Source: Streptomyces sp. PTY087I2 (lineage in GTDB: Bacteria; Actinomycetota; Actinomycetes; Streptomycetales; Streptomycetaceae). Taken from it: a DNA stretch of 64,000 nucleotides. A model generated the notes under the pieces. It had not been told where the DNA came from, ran no database searches, and was given only the letters and a program-made list of their open reading frames with translations. The translations under genes and the position numbers were made by a program. Within the stretch, counting starts at the first letter, position 1; every line of letters starts with the position of its first letter. Positions 60,869 through 64,000 of the stretch are shown here, piece by piece. The stretch covers positions 62,001 through 126,000 of the forward strand of contig NZ_LZRD01000026.1 in NCBI RefSeq assembly GCF_001687325.1, in the 5' to 3' direction.

Positions 60869-60891
60869 CGCCCCGGCCTCTCGCCCGCGTC

Positions 60892-60932
60892 GACGCCGAC
60901 GTCTGCCGTGCTTGCGTTGACGTCGGCGTCAA
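60892..60932. promoter_or_regulatory. Inverted repeats at the MerR-thioredoxin promoter
   Basis: TTGACG-TCGG-CGTCAA (60917-60932) is a perfect inverted repeat 16 bases before the MerR start. In addition GACGCCGACGTC (60892-60903) is the exact inverse complement of GACGTCGGCGTC (60919-60930). Both suit a MerR-type dimer acting on its own promoter. Confidence 0.6.
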
Positions 60933-60948
60933 GGAATACGTTCTTCCC

Positions 60949-61359
60949 ATGCGAATCGGGGAGCTGGCCGAACGGGCCGGGACGACGACGCGGACACTCC
61001 GCTACTACGAGTCGCGCGGGCTGCTGCCCGCGCGGCGCGCGGAGAACGGCTACCGCAGCTACGACGAGGGCGACCTGCGCCTCCTCCAGCAGATCCGGAC
61101 CCTCCAGGACTTCGGGTTCGACCTGGAGGAGACCAGGCCCTTCGTCGACTGCCTGCGCGCCGGCCACCCGGCCGGCGACTCCTGTCCCGCCTCGCTCGCC
61201 GTCTACCGGCGCAAGCTGGACGAGCTGGACGCGCTGATCGGCCAGCTCACCTCCGTGCGCGCCGAGGTCGGCGCCCAGCTCGCCCGAGCCGAACTGGAGG
61301 CGTCGGCCGACCTGCCCGGTGGTCCGGCACCCCGCTGCGAACTGGGAGGACAGCCATGA
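60949..61359 (+). CDS. MerR-family regulator
   Basis: This MerR-type activator/repressor of 136 residues starts MRIGELAERAGTTTRTLRYY. After the winged helix (residues 1-70) comes a dimerisation helix. Cys68 and Cys79 (VDCLRAGHPAGDSCPASL) are spaced to sense an oxidant or bind a metal. It is translationally coupled to a thioredoxin gene (ATGA), so a redox-responsive feedback on thioredoxin is likely. A clear inverted repeat precedes the gene. Confidence 0.94.
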   Translation: MRIGELAERAGTTTRTLRYYESRGLLPARRAENGYRSYDEGDLRLLQQIRTLQDFGFDLEETRPFVDCLRAGHPAGDSCPASLAVYRRKLDELDALIGQLTSVRAEVGAQLARAELEASADLPGGPAPRCELGGQP

Positions 61360-61703
61360 TCAGGACCGAAGGCCTCACCGAGGCCACCGAGGAGACCTTC
61401 GATGCGGAGGTGCTGGAAGCGGCGCTGCCCGTGCTGGTCCAGTTCACCGCCGACTGGTGCGGCCCCTGCCGCCAACTCACCCCGGTGCTGGGCGAGATCG
61501 CCCGCGAGGAGGCCGACCGGATCAGGATCGTCCAGCTCGACGTCGACCGTGCGCCCGGGATCACCGTCCGGTACGGCGTGCTGGCGACGCCGACGCTGAT
61601 GGTCTTCCGGGCGGGTGAGCCGGTGAAGTCGCTCGTCGGCGCCCGGCCGAAGCGCAAACTGCTCCAGGAGCTGGCGGACGTACTCGACCCGGCCGGCCGC
61701 TGA
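61356..61703 (+). CDS. trxA: Thioredoxin
   Basis: This small disulfide reductase of 115 residues has the active site WCGPC at 34-38 (Cys35, Cys38) in FTADWCGPCRQLTPVL and the cis-Pro segment VLATPTLMVF. It starts in the stop codon of the MerR gene. It supplies reducing power to enzymes such as ribonucleotide reductase and peroxiredoxins; its partner reductase is not in the window. A thioredoxin-TPR protein is coded separately at 43.8 kb. Confidence 0.95.
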   Translation: MIRTEGLTEATEETFDAEVLEAALPVLVQFTADWCGPCRQLTPVLGEIAREEADRIRIVQLDVDRAPGITVRYGVLATPTLMVFRAGEPVKSLVGARPKRKLLQELADVLDPAGR

Positions 61704-61785
61704 CCTGGATCCTTTCCCCGAAGTGCGTATCTGACAGCCAAGTGGGTTCTGGTCAGGCCCTGTTCGCGCGCCAAGGATGGTCTCC

Positions 61786-62688
61786 ATGACGCAAGCGCAC
61801 CCGACCACCGCACCCACCGATCCCGCCCCTGTCACCGTTCTCGGCCTCGGCGACATGGGCCGCTCCCTGGCCCGCGCCTTCCTGGCCGTCGGCCACCCCA
61901 CCACCGTCTGGAACCGCTCGCCCGGCAAGGGTGAGGACGTCGTCGCCCTGGGCGCGGTGCGGGCCGCGTCCGCCGAGGAGGCGGTGCGGGCGAGCGGTCT
62001 CGTCGTGGTCTGCCTCGTCGACTACGACGCCTCCGACGCGGTCCTGGAGCCACTGGCCGAAGCGCTTCGGGGGCGGGTCCTGGTCAACCTCACCTCGGAC
62101 ACCCCGGCCCGCTCGCGGCAGGCCGCCGCCTGGGCCGCGAAGCACGCCCTGTCCTACCTCGACGGCGCGATCATGGTGCCCGTCGACGTGGTCGGCTCGG
62201 CGGAGGCCCTGGTCTTCCACTCCGGCGACCGCGCCGCCTTCGCCGCGCACGAGGCCACCCTCAAGGCGCTCGGCGCGCCCGCCACCTTCCTCGGCGAGGA
62301 CCACGGGCTCGCCGCCGCCTACGACATGGCGATGCTGGACTTCTTCTACGGGGCCATGGGCGGCCTCGTCCACGCCTTCGCGCTGGCCCGCGCCGAGGGC
62401 ATCGACGGCGCGTCGCTCGCCCCGTACCTCGGCACGATCGCGCACATCCTGCCGCCGATCGCGGCCTACACGGCGACCGACGTCGACACCCGTACGTACG
62501 CGAACGACGGCGGCAACCTCGCCATGATGGCGGCCAGTGTCGACCACATCCTGCACACCTCGAAGGACCACGGCCTGGACGTCTCGCAGCTGGCGGGGCT
62601 GAAGTCCGTCACCGACCGGGCCATCGCCGAGGGCCACGGCACCTCGTCCTGGTCGAGCATCGTCGAGGTGATCGCCGCCGACCGCTGA
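61786..62688 (+). CDS. NAD(P)-dependent oxidoreductase, imine-reductase-like
   Basis: This enzyme of 300 residues is in the 6-phosphogluconate/3-hydroxyisobutyrate dehydrogenase superfamily, closest to imine reductases. The Rossmann motif is GLGDMGRSLARAFLAVGH at 20-37, and WNRSPGKG at 42-49 points to NADPH. The helical C-terminal domain contains AAYDMAMLDFFYGAMGGLVH, where imine reductases have their acid residue (Asp180 or Tyr179 here). The ATG at 61786 has AAGGATGG upstream; an ATG at 61777 is less likely. The substrate is unknown. It converges with glgB. Confidence 0.9.
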   Translation: MTQAHPTTAPTDPAPVTVLGLGDMGRSLARAFLAVGHPTTVWNRSPGKGEDVVALGAVRAASAEEAVRASGLVVVCLVDYDASDAVLEPLAEALRGRVLVNLTSDTPARSRQAAAWAAKHALSYLDGAIMVPVDVVGSAEALVFHSGDRAAFAAHEATLKALGAPATFLGEDHGLAAAYDMAMLDFFYGAMGGLVHAFALARAEGIDGASLAPYLGTIAHILPPIAAYTATDVDTRTYANDGGNLAMMAASVDHILHTSKDHGLDVSQLAGLKSVTDRAIAEGHGTSSWSSIVEVIAADR

Positions 62689-62706
62689 CCGGCCCGGAAC
62701 GGGGGA

Positions 62707-62746
62707 GGGGCCGGCACCGCGTCGCATCAGACGCGGTACCGGCCCC
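62707..62746. terminator. Terminator between the oxidoreductase gene and glgB
   Basis: Seventeen-base arms (62707-62723 and 62730-62746) match at 16 positions around GCATCA, between two converging genes. Confidence 0.85.
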
Positions 62747-62769
62747 GGCCGTTCACGGACCCGTACGGG

Positions 62770-64000
62770 CTACGCCGGGCGGAACCACACCGTCGCCAGC
62801 GGCGGCAGCGTCAGCGAGATGCTGGACGGCCGACCGTGCGCGGGCACCGCCTCCGCCTTCAGCGGCTCCTCGTTGCGCACATCGCCCCCGCCGTACCGGG
62901 CCGCGTCGGTGTTGAGGACCTCCACCCAGCCCTCCGCGCCGGTCTCCGGCACCCCCAGGCGGTAGTCGCTGCGGACCGCCGGGGAGAAGTGCGAGACCGC
63001 GAGCAGCGGGGAACCGTCCGCGTCGTACCGCAGGAACGCGAACACGTTGTCCTCGGCCGCCCCGCCGTCCACCCAGCTGAACCCCTCCGGCGAGGTGTCG
63101 CGCTGCCACAGCGCGGGCACCGCCCCGTACACCGCGTTCAGATCGCCGACCAGGGTCCGCACCCCGCGGTGGTCGCCGGACGCCTCGTACGCCGGGTCCA
63201 GCAGCCACCAGTCCGGGCCGTGCCCCTCGGACCACTCCGCTCCCTGCGCGAACTCCTGTCCCATGAACAGGAGTTGCTTGCCCGGATGGGCCCACATGAA
63301 GCCCAGGTAGGCGCGGTGGTTGGCGCGCCGCTGCCACCAGTCGCCGGGCATTTTCGTCACCAGCGCCTGCTTGCCGTGCACCACCTCGTCGTGCGAGATC
63401 GGCAGCACATAGTTCTCGCTGTACGCGTACACCATCGAGAACGTCATCTCGTTGTGGTGGTACTTGCGGTGGATCGGCTCCTTCGCCATGTACTGGAGCG
63501 AGTCGTGCATCCAGCCCATGTTCCACTTCAGCCCGAAGCCCAGGCCCCCGCTGTCGGTGGGGCGGGTGACCCCGTCCCAGGCGGTGGACTCCTCGGCGAT
63601 GGTGACGACACCCGGATTGCGGCGGTAGACGGTCGCGTTCATCTCCTGGAGGAAGGCGACCGCGTCCAGGTTCTCCCGGCCACCGAACTCGTTGGGCGAC
63701 CACTGGCCGTCCTCGCGGGAGTAGTCGAGGTAGAGCATCGAGGCGACCGCGTCGACCCGCAGCCCGTCGATGTGGAACTCCTCGCACCAGTAAGTCGCGT
63801 TCGCAACCAGGAAGTTACGGACCTCGGTGCGGCCGTAGTCGAACTCCAGCGTCCCCCAGTCCGGGTGCGCCGCGCGCCGCGGGTCGGCGTGCTCGTACAG
63901 CGGGCGCCCGTCGAACTCGGCCAACGCCCAGTCGTCGCGCGGGAAATGGGCCGGGACCCAGTCCATGATGACGCCGATGCCCGCCCGGTGCAGGGCGTCG
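62770..64000 (-). CDS. glgB: 1,4-alpha-glucan branching enzyme, C-terminal part
   Basis: This GH13 branching enzyme makes alpha-1,6 branch points in glycogen. About 410 residues are visible; the N-terminus lies past the right edge. The catalytic motifs are present: the nucleophile Asp in [20 protein letters not shown], the acid Glu in [10 protein letters not shown], and ISHDEVVHG. The C-terminal beta domain ends in [12 protein letters not shown]. From memory, a glgB homologue (SCO5440) begins the trehalose/maltosyltransferase gene set at this place in S. coelicolor. Confidence 0.96.
   Translation of the reverse strand, partial: DALHRAGIGVIMDWVPAHFPRDDWALAEFDGRPLYEHADPRRAAHPDWGTLEFDYGRTEVRNFLVANATYWCEEFHIDGLRVDAVASMLYLDYSREDGQWSPNEFGGRENLDAVAFLQEMNATVYRRNPGVVTIAEESTAWDGVTRPTDSGGLGFGLKWNMGWMHDSLQYMAKEPIHRKYHHNEMTFSMVYAYSENYVLPISHDEVVHGKQALVTKMPGDWWQRRANHRAYLGFMWAHPGKQLLFMGQEFAQGAEWSEGHGPDWWLLDPAYEASGDHRGVRTLVGDLNAVYGAVPALWQRDTSPEGFSWVDGGAAEDNVFAFLRYDADGSPLLAVSHFSPAVRSDYRLGVPETGAEGWVEVLNTDAARYGGGDVRNEEPLKAEAVPAHGRPSSISLTLPPLATVWFRPA

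Noticed and set aside
1-64000. tRNA, rRNA, transposase or phage integrase genes
   Set aside because: No cloverleaf, ribosomal RNA or recombinase motif was recognised by eye. A tRNA scan and covariance-model search would be needed to exclude small RNAs.

Overview
The window is chromosomal DNA of a Streptomyces-type actinobacterium. GC content is very high, third codon positions are almost all G or C, and GTG starts and 4-base ATGA/GTGA gene overlaps are common. Marker genes found in this group include nucS (non-canonical mismatch repair), the polarity and cytoskeleton pair filP and scy, and an absC-type MarR regulator. From memory, the gene order follows the conserved stretch SCO5385 to SCO5440 of S. 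coelicolor. That comparison could not be run here. The order is interrupted by at least two insertions.

Layout. Positions 1-1700 hold a drug-type ABC exporter and a divergent TetR regulator. Positions 1.8-9.1 kb hold a 3-hydroxyacyl-CoA dehydrogenase, a STAS protein, a large membrane-anchored P-loop ATPase, nucS, a small conserved protein, a flavin-dependent oxidoreductase and a zinc-motif protein. Positions 9.1-13.1 kb hold two tandem, closely related ABC ATPase/permease pairs. Positions 13.1-18.2 kb hold the coiled-coil proteins FilP and Scy. Positions 18.4-21.2 kb hold methylmalonyl-CoA epimerase, a thiolase and the mutase chaperone MeaB. Positions 21.2-27.8 kb hold a PepSY protein with a two-component system, an absC-like regulator, three AIM24-family genes in one operon, a DUF3817 membrane protein and a thiamine-binding-type protein.

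Positions 27.9-34.7 kb look like an inserted module: a CslA-type glycan synthase, a GlxA-type copper-radical oxidase, a SigE-family sigma factor, a membrane beta-propeller protein and a GH6 lipoprotein. Positions 34.9-38.5 kb hold an ArsR-type regulator, an MFS exporter, a MarR regulator and a second DUF3817 protein. Next comes icmA (38.6-40.3 kb), whose active-site residues identify it as isobutyryl-CoA mutase rather than methylmalonyl-CoA mutase.

Positions 40.6-42.9 kb hold the most unusual item, a complete sdpC-sdpA-sdpB set. It resembles the Bacillus subtilis cannibalism-toxin system, but the gene order is changed, very strong hairpins separate the toxin precursor from its maturation genes, and no neighbouring sdpI or sdpR is seen. 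Positions 42.8-48.1 kb hold a TetR regulator, a thioredoxin-TPR protein and a DUF6230/DUF6114/unknown operon preceded by two palindromes. Positions 48.2-54.5 kb hold central carbon genes: pyk, ackA, pta and pfkA. Positions 54.5-62.7 kb hold an XRE regulator, a CitA/CitB-type two-component system next to a dctA transporter, a cell-wall sorted protein with an LAATG motif, a MerR-thioredoxin operon and an imine-reductase-like enzyme. The window ends inside glgB.

The genes suggest several joined themes. One is acyl-CoA and B12-dependent carbon rearrangement (dehydrogenase, thiolase, epimerase, MeaB, IcmA). Another is hyphal tip growth (Scy, FilP and the CslA/GlxA/GH6 surface glycan machinery). 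Others are glycolysis-to-acetate overflow and an antimicrobial peptide system. No rRNA, tRNA, CRISPR array or transposase was recognised.
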